Positions 16,411-24,828 of a stretch of DNA of 44,526 nucleotides are shown here, in pieces. The DNA is taken from positions 1-44,526 of the forward strand of contig JARRNJ010000048.1 in NCBI GenBank assembly GCA_037385045.1, read 5' to 3'. The notes beneath the pieces are model-generated. The model had not been told where the DNA came from. It made no database searches and saw only the letters and a program-made list of their open reading frames with translations. The DNA comes from JARRNJ01 sp037385045. Lineage in GTDB: Bacteria; Pseudomonadota; Gammaproteobacteria; JASBUN01. The position numbers and the translations under genes are program-made. The number at the start of each line of letters is the position of its first letter. The stretch's first letter is position 1.

Positions 16411-17718
16411 ATGAAGCGCTTCGTCCTGGCCGACGACCTGACCGGTGCCAACAACGTCGGTGTGCTTCTGACCAAGCAGGGCTTGTCCACTGTCGTGGTC
16501 ACCTACGAGGTTCCAGCATTTTCCGGCGCCTACGACGTCCTCTGCGTCGACACCGACAGTCGCTACGTACCGTCGGACGAAGCGGCACAGCGGGTTCAGG
16601 CGGTCGTCGAGGGCCAACTGTCCCGGGGGCCAGGCCTGTTCTGCAACCGGGTCGACAACCTGCTTCGGGGCAACATCGGAGCGGAAACCGCAGGGATGCT
16701 CCGGGCCCTGGGGCCGGACGCCCTGGCCGTGGTGGCGCCGGCATTTCCAGCCCTGAAGAGGCATGTCACGGAAGGGTGCCTGATCGTTGACGGCACCCCT
16801 GTTGCCGAGCATCCCATTGCCGCCAAGGACCCAATCGCGCCGGTGCGCCATTCTCGGATCGCTGACATCCTCGCGCAACAGTTCAGTGCACCTATTTCGG
16901 TCATCGGGTTGCCGGACGTGGAATCCGGTACAGACGCTCTGGCGCGGCGCCTGGAACGAGAAGCCTCGCGCGGGAGCCGTGCCGTGGTGATTGACGCAGA
17001 CACCGACGAACATCTGGACATCATCGCGCAGGCCATGACCACGCTAACGCGACCGTGCATTCCCGTGGACCCCGGTCCCCTCTCCGCGCTGTACCTGCGC
17101 GGCTATGGCCAGCTCACCCGACTGAAACACGGACACAAGGTGTTGGTCTCTGTTGGCAGTGTCACGCAGTTGTCCCGCAAACAGGTGAATTGCCTCTTGT
17201 CGCGTTTGAACGCCGAACCCATCCGCCTCGACGCGAGCGCGCTTCTCGGCCCGGACCACACCAAACGTTCGACTATTGAGGCCGCGGTGACCGAATGCCT
17301 GCAGCGAGCGAAGAGCGCCTCAACCGTAATTGTCCTAACCACCCATCCGCTTGGTCGGGAACCGATCGACCTGGAGACCATAGCAAGCGAGCGAGGCGCT
17401 TTTCCACGTCAAATCGCCAAAGAGATCAGTGACGGCCTTGCGGAAGCAACCCTGGAGACGCTCGACCGGAGCCAAGGCGAAATCGGCGGTTGCTTCAGCA
17501 GCGGTGGAGACGTTACTGCGTCGCTGTTTCACCTGGCCGAAGCCGAGGCGATCAAGATTCTGGGCGACGTCATTCCGCTCACGGCCTACGTCGAGTTGAT
17601 CGGTGGGCGCCTGCATGGGCTCCGCATGGTTACCAAAGGCGGGTCTATTGGTGGCGAATCGACTCTCGTGGACTGCGTACGGTTTCTGCTGGATGAACTT
17701 CAACCGGCGTTGGATTAA
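16411..17718 (+). CDS. Four-carbon acid sugar kinase family (DUF1537)
   Basis: Kinase of 435 residues from the family that phosphorylates threonate, erythronate or 3-oxotetronate. The N-terminal sugar-binding domain opens with the hallmark ADDLTGANN, and the C-terminal nucleotide-binding domain has SGGDVTASLF and TKGGSIGGESTL. The motif usually written DSTLRGN reads VDNLLRGN here, an active-site-region change that may alter specificity. The start overlaps the previous gene's end region (10-bp gap). No acid dehydrogenase is adjacent, unlike in characterised threonate/erythronate loci, so the pathway differs or is split. Confidence 0.85.
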   Translation: MKRFVLADDLTGANNVGVLLTKQGLSTVVVTYEVPAFSGAYDVLCVDTDSRYVPSDEAAQRVQAVVEGQLSRGPGLFCNRVDNLLRGNIGAETAGMLRALGPDALAVVAPAFPALKRHVTEGCLIVDGTPVAEHPIAAKDPIAPVRHSRIADILAQQFSAPISVIGLPDVESGTDALARRLEREASRGSRAVVIDADTDEHLDIIAQAMTTLTRPCIPVDPGPLSALYLRGYGQLTRLKHGHKVLVSVGSVTQLSRKQVNCLLSRLNAEPIRLDASALLGPDHTKRSTIEAAVTECLQRAKSASTVIVLTTHPLGREPIDLETIASERGAFPRQIAKEISDGLAEATLETLDRSQGEIGGCFSSGGDVTASLFHLAEAEAIKILGDVIPLTAYVELIGGRLHGLRMVTKGGSIGGESTLVDCVRFLLDELQPALD

Positions 17719-17944
17719 CAGTGAGCGCCGACAAGAAAGTACCGCGGACTTGCACTTTCCAGAAGCCGGTGGTTTGATCTGTCAAAACGACATTACGAAT
17801 GCCTTCCTGGAGGATTTCTGACCTTTCTTTATTGAAAAAACGCCGTCCCGCGGTACGGACCAGATGAGGCTTTGCCTGGGTGTCGAAGGACGGGCGCCGA
17901 GCCTCTCAAGAGTGCACCACCCCGCCGATGAGGAGATGTGACCG

Positions 17945-18550
17945 ATGGCGAATTCATATGTACTCAACGAGTTTATTCGAGACCTCGAGGCTATTGCGAC
18001 AACCGAGCGCGGCCAGAAGGAGATCGTCGCGCGACTCGAGCCGCTCGTTGAGCGGCTTGTCAGTGGCGGGGATTTGAGTTGGCTCAAGGACGAATACTGG
18101 CAGCCACCCACCGATAAATCGGGTGTAGCTGCAGGATACGGGCAGTATTGCCTCTACCGCCGGGGGACCGCCCTTTCCGTGATCGCCTTCTGCTGGGGCC
18201 CTGGGCAGGGAACCCCGGTTCACGATCACCTCAGTTGGGGCGTACTCGGTTTCATCGATGGGCGCGAGAAAGAGACACGCTACCGGCGCATTGACGACGG
18301 CACCGACAAGGAATTCGCCCGGCTGGAGGAGATCGGCGTCCACTACACCGAGAAGGGCGGCACGTCGCACCTGATTACGCCCACCCGCGACATTCACAAG
18401 GTCGAGAACCCCGGTGATACGCCTTCCGTGTCCATCCATGTCTATGGCTGCGACATGGGCCGCCAGCGCCGCCGCCGATATGATCTCGACTCAGGTAAGA
18501 TCGAATGGTATGTGACGCCACACGACTCCGACGAAGTCGTCATCCCGTGA
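17945..18550 (+). CDS. Thiol dioxygenase (cysteine / 3-mercaptopropionate dioxygenase family)
   Basis: Cupin-fold iron enzyme that oxidises a small thiol to a sulfinate. The iron ligands are H93 and H95 (PVHDH) and H151 (DIHKV), with Y167 in HVYG at the place of the catalytic tyrosine. The cysteine that forms the Cys-Tyr crosslink in mammalian cysteine dioxygenase is absent (HDHLSWG), as in bacterial CDO and 3-mercaptopropionate dioxygenase. It is 201 residues long, and GAGGAG precedes ATG 17945 by about ten bases. It stands 226 bp after the kinase gene, so it is probably a separate unit. Which thiol is used is open. Confidence 0.88.
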   Translation: MANSYVLNEFIRDLEAIATTERGQKEIVARLEPLVERLVSGGDLSWLKDEYWQPPTDKSGVAAGYGQYCLYRRGTALSVIAFCWGPGQGTPVHDHLSWGVLGFIDGREKETRYRRIDDGTDKEFARLEEIGVHYTEKGGTSHLITPTRDIHKVENPGDTPSVSIHVYGCDMGRQRRRRYDLDSGKIEWYVTPHDSDEVVIP

Positions 18551-19352
18551 GAGCACCGGCAAATGCTCCAAAAAATAAGGTACACCAAGCTCCCGGACAT
18601 CCGGTGAGATGGTGCACGATTCCCTAGAGATCGCACGTGCCTTTCACTATCAGTAGCATTCGCATGCTCCCAGTCGAACAGGCTTTGGCGATCACGGCAA
18701 TCCCGGGACTGGCGGGGCAAGCAACGACGTTTTCGTATGACCTCCATCTGCCGCGCGTTGCCTGGATTGAGTTTCCACCGTTAGCGAGATTCGCCGTGAT
18801 TGTTCACGCTGACCACACGGTCGCACGCTCGTTCCCGCCGACAATCCGGGGACAAACGCCGTAACAGCTGAAACCTGTGCCGGGCGGACACACCACCCCT
18901 CGAGAGGCGGTCGAGCCCGAGCAGCACCGCAACGATCCTCAGACTCGGTGCTAACGTGCAACTTGCGAGAGGTTCCGCATAGCCGAATGCCCGGCCGCCC
19001 GTGACGTGCCATATCGCGGTGCGGCGAGCGCGGCCGCTTCTATTGCCGCCTGGGACGGTGGGACGCCCCATAATAGCGGCGCTGTGCCACTAGGGAACGC
19101 CTCGAACGGCATCCAATGGGGTCCATGTTCACGCAGCGAGCAGAGCACGATTTCCGACCCAACTCTTACGGCGGCCAATTGTGATCGATTGAACCGTTAC
19201 ACATTTTGTGTAACCCCCATGCACAACTAAAGATCTCAGCCCGCATGCCGACACCGAAGGTCAAGACGCGTTGCGTTCCGGCGTTTGCACGGCGAATAAC
19301 AATACCAACCACGACCGTGGTGAGCCGTTTTCGGGTGCAGGAGGAAAACCCA
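18551..19352. other. Non-coding gap upstream of the chemoreceptor
   Basis: 802 bp without a supported gene. The only clear structure is the dyad at 19196-19214. GAGG precedes the chemoreceptor start at the right edge. Confidence 0.4.
19196..19214. promoter_or_regulatory. Perfect dyad upstream of the chemoreceptor gene
   Basis: GTTACACATTTTGTGTAAC is a perfect inverted repeat with 8-bp arms and a TTT centre, about 140 bp before the chemoreceptor ATG. It has the form of an operator for a dimeric regulator; the regulator is unknown. Confidence 0.45.
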
Positions 19353-20981
19353 ATGAAGTGGATGAGCGGTAGTCTCCAAAACAAGATGTTGGCGGTGACG
19401 GGGAGCGGTACGGGCCTGCTACTGGTTGCAGTTGCGGTCGGCTTCTGGCTGTTGTGGGACAGCGTCGCCAGCTACCACCATTTGATTCAGGTGCCGGTGG
19501 CCAACGAACGTGCGGTGCAATCCCTCGAAATCCGCCTCAACCGGCAAATCATCACCTGGAAGGACCTGTTGCTGCGCACCGACGACAAGAAAGCCCTCAA
19601 GACCCACTGGGCACGCTTCACGAAAGAGAGCGTCGCCATTGACAAGGACGCAAAGGCGCTGCTGGACCAGGTCGACAGCGACAACGCCCTCAAGTATCTC
19701 AAGCGCTTTCCGGCCGCCTACCAGAAGATGCTCGAGACCTTCCGCAACGGCATGAAGGAATTCGATGCCAACTATTTCTCGCCCAAGGCGGGTGACCAGG
19801 TAGTCAGAGGCGCCGAAACCGCTCCCACCGAATTGCTGGAAAAGGCGCGCGAGGCCCTGGTGTCGGAAGCCCAAACCTCGGCGGCCGACAACGCGCAACG
19901 GGCGCGCCACGGGTTGATGACCAGCGTTGCCATGGTAGCCGTCGTGCTCGCCCTCGCCTTCGTAATCACTTTTGCATTGATCCGCCGCAACATCATTGCG
20001 CCCGCTCAACGCCTGGAAAAGGACCTCGAGCGGATTGCCGGCGGCGACTTCTCCCAGCCGGTGATGCAGACCACTCACGACGAGTTGGGCCACGTCGCGG
20101 CCAGTGCTCAGGGATTGCAGGAGGAACTCGGGAAACTCATTCGCGAGATCTCCGCATCCGCCGCCCAGCTGGCGTCGGCCGCCGAACAGACTCTGGCTAT
20201 CACCGAGCAGACCGCACGCAGTGTGGACCAGCAGCAGTCACAGACCCAGCAGGTCGCCACAGCCATCGATGAGATGGCGTCGACCGCCCAAGAGGTGGCG
20301 CGCAACACCACCGAAGCCGCCGAGGCGGCGCGCAACGCCGAGAGCCAGACCGGCAACGGCCTCGAGGTCGTCGGCGCGGCGGTCTCCTCCATTGACCACC
20401 TCGCCGGCGAGGTGCGCAAGACCGTGGAAATCATCAACCGGGTTTCGTCGGACAGCGACAGCATCGGCACGGTGCTCGAGGTGATCCGCGGCATTTCCGA
20501 ACAAACCAACCTGCTGGCGCTCAACGCCGCCATCGAGGCGGCACGGGCCGGGGAACAGGGGCGCGGGTTCTCGGTGGTGGCCGACGAGGTGCGCTCGCTG
20601 GCCCAGCGTACGCAGCAGTCCACCCAGGAGATCCAGGACATGATCCAACGCCTGCATGGCGGCGTCGAGCAGGCGGTGGATGCCATGACCGTCGGTCAGG
20701 AACAGGCTCAGGCGAGCCTGGAACACGGCGCCAAGGCCAAGGAGGCGCTGGCCGCGATCGAGGACGCAGTCCGGACCATCAATGATATGAACACGCAGGT
20801 CGCCAGCGCCACCGAAGAGCAGACTGCAGTGGCGGAAGAAATCAACCGCCACATTACGGACATTAAGAACGGCGCCGATCAGAATGCCGAAGGTACCCAC
20901 GAGATCTCGCAGGCGAGCCAAAGCCTGGCCGAACTCGCGACCCGCTTGCAGAACCTTATGACGCGGTTCAAGACCGCCTGA
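19353..20981 (+). CDS. Methyl-accepting chemotaxis protein
   Basis: Transmembrane chemoreceptor of 542 residues that signals to CheA/CheW. TM1 spans about 17-36. A periplasmic helical domain of about 150 residues (38-188) follows, then TM2 (189-210), a HAMP domain (211-263) and a long cytoplasmic coiled coil. The hairpin tip has the conserved ISEQTNLLALNAAIEAARAG and the downstream GFSVVADEVRSLAQRT. ATG 19353 follows GGAGGAAAA; an upstream extension of 49 residues is not supported. The sensor domain is of a four-helix-bundle type and its ligand cannot be inferred. No che genes adjoin it. Confidence 0.93.
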   Translation: MKWMSGSLQNKMLAVTGSGTGLLLVAVAVGFWLLWDSVASYHHLIQVPVANERAVQSLEIRLNRQIITWKDLLLRTDDKKALKTHWARFTKESVAIDKDAKALLDQVDSDNALKYLKRFPAAYQKMLETFRNGMKEFDANYFSPKAGDQVVRGAETAPTELLEKAREALVSEAQTSAADNAQRARHGLMTSVAMVAVVLALAFVITFALIRRNIIAPAQRLEKDLERIAGGDFSQPVMQTTHDELGHVAASAQGLQEELGKLIREISASAAQLASAAEQTLAITEQTARSVDQQQSQTQQVATAIDEMASTAQEVARNTTEAAEAARNAESQTGNGLEVVGAAVSSIDHLAGEVRKTVEIINRVSSDSDSIGTVLEVIRGISEQTNLLALNAAIEAARAGEQGRGFSVVADEVRSLAQRTQQSTQEIQDMIQRLHGGVEQAVDAMTVGQEQAQASLEHGAKAKEALAAIEDAVRTINDMNTQVASATEEQTAVAEEINRHITDIKNGADQNAEGTHEISQASQSLAELATRLQNLMTRFKTA

Positions 20982-21138
20982 GATCCCGCCGGTTGCGGAC
21001 CGACGCTCACCGCCGGGGGTCTCGTCCCGGCTCGGCCCGTTTTGCTCGTACACCGGCAATAACCTGCTGTTCGGGCCGGCAGTCGGCAGGGACGGCGGAC
21101 CGCCGGTCACGGGGCGCCGGAACCAGCCGTCGGCTCGA

Positions 21139-21158
21139 AAGCAAATGATCATTTGCTT
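21139..21158. promoter_or_regulatory. 20-bp perfect palindrome
   Basis: The sequence aagcaaatgatcatttgctt is identical to its own reverse complement over 20 bp. It is AT-rich in a GC-rich surrounding, as expected for a protein-binding site. It lies 158 bp after the chemoreceptor and about 90 bp before the GTATAC-type site. Confidence 0.5.
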
Positions 21159-21244
21159 ATTTATGAACGTTCCGCCGCGAGTCGCGGCCTGACGACAATC
21201 CGGATTTGCTTCTTGGCCGGAAACGGTCTACGCTTGACACGTGG

Positions 21245-21258
21245 GTATATTGTATACA
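21245..21258 (+). promoter_or_regulatory. GntR/FCD-type operator copy near a TTGACA element
   Basis: GTATATTGTATACA is identical, on the opposite strand, to the 14-bp element in front of the GntR gene (31062-31075). A consensus -35 box TTGACA lies at 21234-21239, but no good -10 is found 16-18 bp downstream. The identity of 14 bp around the palindromic core suggests the same regulator binds here. Confidence 0.55.
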
Positions 21259-21435
21259 TCTAGATGAGTTGCAATAGCCCGGTGATCGGTTCTATGGCGT
21301 CGCGAGCAGTGGTTGCCCTCCGATGGGCGTTGTATGCCCAACCCGCTGACGTTGCTGACGATGCATGTCGTTTTTCGCAGCTCGAACGACGGCCCGCCAT
21401 GGAACTGTACCCGGCACACCCTCCATTCGGTCTGA

Positions 21436-21490
21436 CGGAATCAGCGATTCCGCAACTCCTCCACCCCGGCCTCGCGCCGGGGATTTTTTT
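21436..21490 (+). terminator. Tandem hairpins with Rho-independent terminator
   Basis: CGGAATC-AGC-GATTCCG (21436-21452) is followed by CCCCGGC-CTCGC-GCCGGGG (21464-21482), an A and seven T (21484-21490). The second is a textbook intrinsic terminator for plus-strand transcription. It may end the chemoreceptor message, 480 bp away, or a short transcript starting near the operator at 21245. Confidence 0.8.
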
Positions 21491-21866
21491 AGAGAACGTC
21501 CCGCGCGAACCTAAGCAGGTACGAATAGCGTTCGGGCGTCGATGCTGCCCCGCCTCGCACCCCAACGGGAGACGTGGCCAGCGAATTCCGCGGCCCGGGC
21601 CCGTCGCGCGAGTTATTGGCTCCGGCCTCTGAAGTGTCGCGCAACCGCGGTAGCCCAATCGTCGGGAAAGCCATGCCCGGCCCGGCCGCCGCGACGGCGC
21701 CGGCGCGTTCGGTGAAACGTCATCACTACGCCGGGATGGTATGCCTGTCGGCCGGCCGCCACCCCAAGCCAAGGGCCCGCTCGAACCGGCGCGACTATGG
21801 CTGAAGCGACCGCTGGCGCAACTGATCCACGCCTTACTGCCCACGGACGCCGCTGGGGCGCGCCGC

Positions 21867-22709
21867 TCAAAACGAATGCTGCTTGCCGGGGAATTTCCCC
21901 GCCCGCACGTCTCGGCAATATTGCTCGAGGCCCTCGCGCATCGCCTTGCCCACGTCGACATACACCTTGACGAACTTTGGAGTGAAATCCTGGAATAGAT
22001 GGAACATGTCGTGCAATACCAATACCTGCCCGTCACAACCGGGGCCGGCGCCAATTCCAATGGTGGGAATATCCAATTCGCGGCTCACCCGCTCACCGAG
22101 CGCCGCCGGGATGCCCTCCAGGACAACAGAGAACGCTCCTGCTTCCTGCACGGCAACGGCATCGCGCACGACCTGGTCAGCCGACTCCAGCGTCTTCCCC
22201 TGCACCTTGAATCCACCGAAGGAATGCACACTCTGGGGCGTCAGGCCAACATGCCCCATCACCGGAATCTGGCGCTCGACCAACGCCCGAATGTCGTCCT
22301 GAACACGCACGCCACCTTCGAGCTTCACGGCCTCCGCGCCCGCTTCACGAATGAGCCGCCCGGCGTTGCGAATTGTCTCCTGCACCGATACACCGAAACT
22401 CAGAAACGGCATATCGGCCACCACCAGGGCCTGCGGCCGCGCCCGCGTCACAGCGCGGGTGTGATGAAGCATATCGTCAAGGGTCACACGCGTGGTGTCC
22501 GGATACCCCAGCACCACGTTACCCAGACTATCGCCCACCAGGATCACATCCACCCCGGCTGCATCGACCAGTTTGGCGACGGAGTAATCGTACGCAGTGA
22601 CCGATGTAATCTTGTCACCGCCCTTGCGTCCGCGAATAGACGCTGTGGTCACCTTCTCGCGCGGTGGCGCTGTCATTTCGGTTGACTCAGTGCTTCTGCT
22701 CATGGCCAT
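21867..22709 (-). CDS. panB: 3-methyl-2-oxobutanoate hydroxymethyltransferase
   Basis: Makes ketopantoate from 2-oxoisovalerate and methylene-tetrahydrofolate in pantothenate/CoA synthesis. Family motifs are clear: KITSVTAYDYSVAKLVDAAG, GDSLGNVVLGY (metal-binding Asp), VADMPFLSFG, KLEGG, MGHVGLTPQS and GIGAGPGCDGQVLV. About 280 residues. The exact start is uncertain: ATGs occur at 22727, 22709 and 22703, and GGGA favours 22709. panC is not adjacent. Its place at the end of a formyl-CoA/CoA-ester gene set, with a DUF2520 reductase-like gene nearby, is unusual for a housekeeping copy. Confidence 0.93.
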   Translation of the reverse strand: MAMSRSTESTEMTAPPREKVTTASIRGRKGGDKITSVTAYDYSVAKLVDAAGVDVILVGDSLGNVVLGYPDTTRVTLDDMLHHTRAVTRARPQALVVADMPFLSFGVSVQETIRNAGRLIREAGAEAVKLEGGVRVQDDIRALVERQIPVMGHVGLTPQSVHSFGGFKVQGKTLESADQVVRDAVAVQEAGAFSVVLEGIPAALGERVSRELDIPTIGIGAGPGCDGQVLVLHDMFHLFQDFTPKFVKVYVDVGKAMREGLEQYCRDVRAGKFPGKQHSF

Positions 22710-22935
22710 GATTCCCGATTTTCGCATGTTGCGATAAGAAACCCTGCCCGAACTCTTCCGAAGCCCGGCCGTTCACACATGTTAATTCATCTGGCGCCCA
22801 TTGACAGCGGTGGTAGGCGCTGCCGCAGGTCCCCATCCCCGCGTTCATCGGCGTCGGACTGCGCGTCGCGGGCGGCGCCAAACCGGCGATCGGGTGCGGA
22901 AATCCGGCTGGGCTGCGCGTGGGTTCCGCCAAGGC

Positions 22936-23814
22936 CTAGTCCCATAGGCTGCGCGCGAGCGCCAACAGCGACCGCGCGCGCTTGACCACCGGTACGTCGA
23001 TCACCCTGCCGTCCAGCGACGTGGAACCTCTGCCCGAGCGCTCGGCCTGTTCGAAGGCCGCCACGACCCGCTGCGCATAGGCGACTTCCGATTCCGATGG
23101 AGAAAATCCCCTATTGATGCCGTCGATCTGCGCCGGGTGGATCGCGAATTTCCCTTTGAACCCTATGGCCTTGCCGGCGCGGACACTGGTGCGCAGACCG
23201 TCCTCGTTCCTGAACTGGAAATAGGGTGTATCCAGCGCCGCCACTCCGGCGGCCCGCGCCGCGATGCAGACCGTGTTGCGGGCGAACGCCAGCTCCGCGT
23301 CGTCCTCGGGCCGCTCGATACCCATGTCGTTGGTGAAGTCTTCGGCGCCGAAGGCCACGCCGATAATCCGCGGTGACGCGCTGCAGATGGCATAACAGTG
23401 AACCATCGCCAGGGCCGTCTCGATCCACGGAATGAGCTTGATGCTGCCCACCTCCGCTCCCGTCTTGCGCTCAAGCACCGCAACCCGGTCGCAGAGCTGT
23501 TCGACGTCATCGACGGTTTCGATCTTGCCGATGGACAGGCCGTGGATGTTCGGCCCGACCACCGCCGCCAGATCGTCGTCGAGCAGTCCGCTGTGCAGGG
23601 AATTCACCCGCGGAATGACTGCCGGACCCGCGGTTCCCAATCTCTCCAGATAGGAGGCGACAACGCGCCTGGCGTTATCCTTTTCGGAATCGGGCACCGA
23701 GTCCTCGAGGTCGGGAACGTAGGCATCCGGCCGCACACCCAATGCCTTGTCCAGCATGTTCGGGCGGTTTCCGGGAACGAACAACAAGCTTCGCAGCATC
23801 TTCATTGCCGACAT
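22936..23814 (-). CDS. CitE-like CoA ester lyase (malyl-/citramalyl-CoA lyase family)
   Basis: Class II-aldolase-like TIM barrel enzyme that cleaves or forms 3-hydroxyacyl-CoA esters such as malyl-CoA (acetyl-CoA plus glyoxylate). Motifs seen: LFVPGNRPNMLDKAL at the N-terminus, PDLEDSVP, KLIPWIET, AFGAEDFTNDMG and FAIHPAQIDGINRGFSP near the C-terminus. Around 292 residues, the length of stand-alone CitE-like lyases; no citrate lyase alpha or gamma genes adjoin it. Starts at 23814 or 23805 are both possible behind GAGGCGG. Context with a SucCD-like ligase and malic enzyme makes malyl-CoA a sensible substrate, but other acids are possible. Confidence 0.88.
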   Translation of the reverse strand: MSAMKMLRSLLFVPGNRPNMLDKALGVRPDAYVPDLEDSVPDSEKDNARRVVASYLERLGTAGPAVIPRVNSLHSGLLDDDLAAVVGPNIHGLSIGKIETVDDVEQLCDRVAVLERKTGAEVGSIKLIPWIETALAMVHCYAICSASPRIIGVAFGAEDFTNDMGIERPEDDAELAFARNTVCIAARAAGVAALDTPYFQFRNEDGLRTSVRAGKAIGFKGKFAIHPAQIDGINRGFSPSESEVAYAQRVVAAFEQAERSGRGSTSLDGRVIDVPVVKRARSLLALARSLWD

Positions 23815-23940
23815 CCGCCTCACCCGTGGTCTGGCGCCCGTGCGACCGTGCGCATCCGCGTCGCCACTCAAACGCCGCGGGATACAGCAGCGGCGCGCCG
23901 GCGCTGGGACCCGTCCGCATCCCTGGGTTACAAACCGCTC

Positions 23941-23979
23941 CGCCGCTGCCGTTGCGTTGGGTGCGCAACGGCAGCGGCG
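23941..23979. repeat. Perfect 16-bp inverted repeat (hairpin) after the tandem UspA gene
   Basis: CGCCGCTGCCGTTGCG (23941-23956), loop TTGGGTG and CGCAACGGCAGCGGCG (23964-23979) pair perfectly. It starts 12 bp after the UspA stop on the minus strand. There is no U-tract, so an mRNA-stabilising or processing hairpin is more likely than a simple terminator. Confidence 0.75.
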
Positions 23980-23991
23980 CGACGAGATGCC

Positions 23992-24774
23992 CTAGTGGAC
24001 CATTACCGTCAGAATATTCGAATGGGACAACAGGTGCCCCGTCACGCCGCCGAAGAACAGCTGGCGCGCGCGCCCCTGACTGAACCCGCCGACAACCAAC
24101 AATTCCGCACCGATCTCCGAACAGGTATTCAGCATCGCCTCACCAACCGTGTCGCCCTTGCCGTCCAGGAGCACCACATCAGACATGACGCCGTGCCAAC
24201 TCAGGTAGTCGACCAGCTGATTGACGCGAGCCTCGCGCTTCTTCGAAATCATGATCGTGGCCGATCCCATGGCCGAAAGCCACGGCAGGGTCATCGCCAG
24301 CGCGCGGCTGGCCTCCGCACTCTCGTTCCAGCCGATGGCGATCTTGCCGCATTCCTTCGCATCGGAGCCCGGCGGCACCAACAACACCGGACGCGCGGTG
24401 GAACGCAGGACCGCCTCGATGTTCTCCCCCAGTCTGCTCCGTCGAATGGTGTCCTTCTTGAGTTCCGGGCGGCGAACCACGATGACGTCGGACAGCCGCC
24501 CGTGGCTGACGATGACGTCGTTGGCCCGGCCCCACTGCTGGTACCAGGCGGCGGTGGCGCCGTCCTTGTCCGTCGGACGGTCGGTAATGGCGATGTCGCA
24601 TTTCTTGCACAGATCCTCGAACTGGGCCTGAAGCTCCTTCGACTTGTCCAGCTGCATGGCGTGCAGCGCCATGATGTGGGCCCCGAAGCGCTTGGCGATG
24701 ACGCACGCCTGATTCAGCGCCGCAAAGCTCGCTGCCCCCCCGTCAACTGGAACCAAAACACTCTTGACAGCCAT
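23992..24774 (-). CDS. Tandem universal stress protein (two UspA domains)
   Basis: Cytoplasmic protein of 260 residues with two Usp folds. The first starts MAVKSVLVPVDGG, and the second begins near CGKIAIGWNESAEASRAL and ends with VVGGFSQGRARQLFFGGVTGHLL, the place of the nucleotide-binding loop. The start at 24774 follows GAGG. It lies 54 bp after the ADP-forming acyl-CoA synthetase gene, so the two are probably cotranscribed. The role in the pathway is unknown; UspA proteins are often coupled to acyl-CoA or acetyl-CoA synthetases. Confidence 0.88.
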   Translation of the reverse strand: MAVKSVLVPVDGGAASFAALNQACVIAKRFGAHIMALHAMQLDKSKELQAQFEDLCKKCDIAITDRPTDKDGATAAWYQQWGRANDVIVSHGRLSDVIVVRRPELKKDTIRRSRLGENIEAVLRSTARPVLLVPPGSDAKECGKIAIGWNESAEASRALAMTLPWLSAMGSATIMISKKREARVNQLVDYLSWHGVMSDVVLLDGKGDTVGEAMLNTCSEIGAELLVVGGFSQGRARQLFFGGVTGHLLSHSNILTVMVH

Positions 24775-24828
24775 TATTATTACCTCGCTCGTGGGACGGA
24801 CTTCTCTGTTGCGGCCCAGGGTACGGCC

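Larger units (their letters stand above)
20982..21866. other. Non-coding gap between chemoreceptor and panB (convergent)
   Basis: 885 bp with no supported protein gene on either strand. It contains the 20-bp palindrome, the GntR-type site and the terminator listed separately. From 21500 to 21866 I see only GC-rich sequence without recognisable features. Confidence 0.45.

Noticed and set aside
17774..17785. TTGATCTGTCAA as an FNR box before the thiol dioxygenase
   Set aside because: The half-sites are separated by two bases, not four, and no -10 lies at the right distance.
23941..23979. The 16-bp hairpin as an intrinsic terminator
   Set aside because: No run of T follows on either strand, so it is listed as an inverted repeat.
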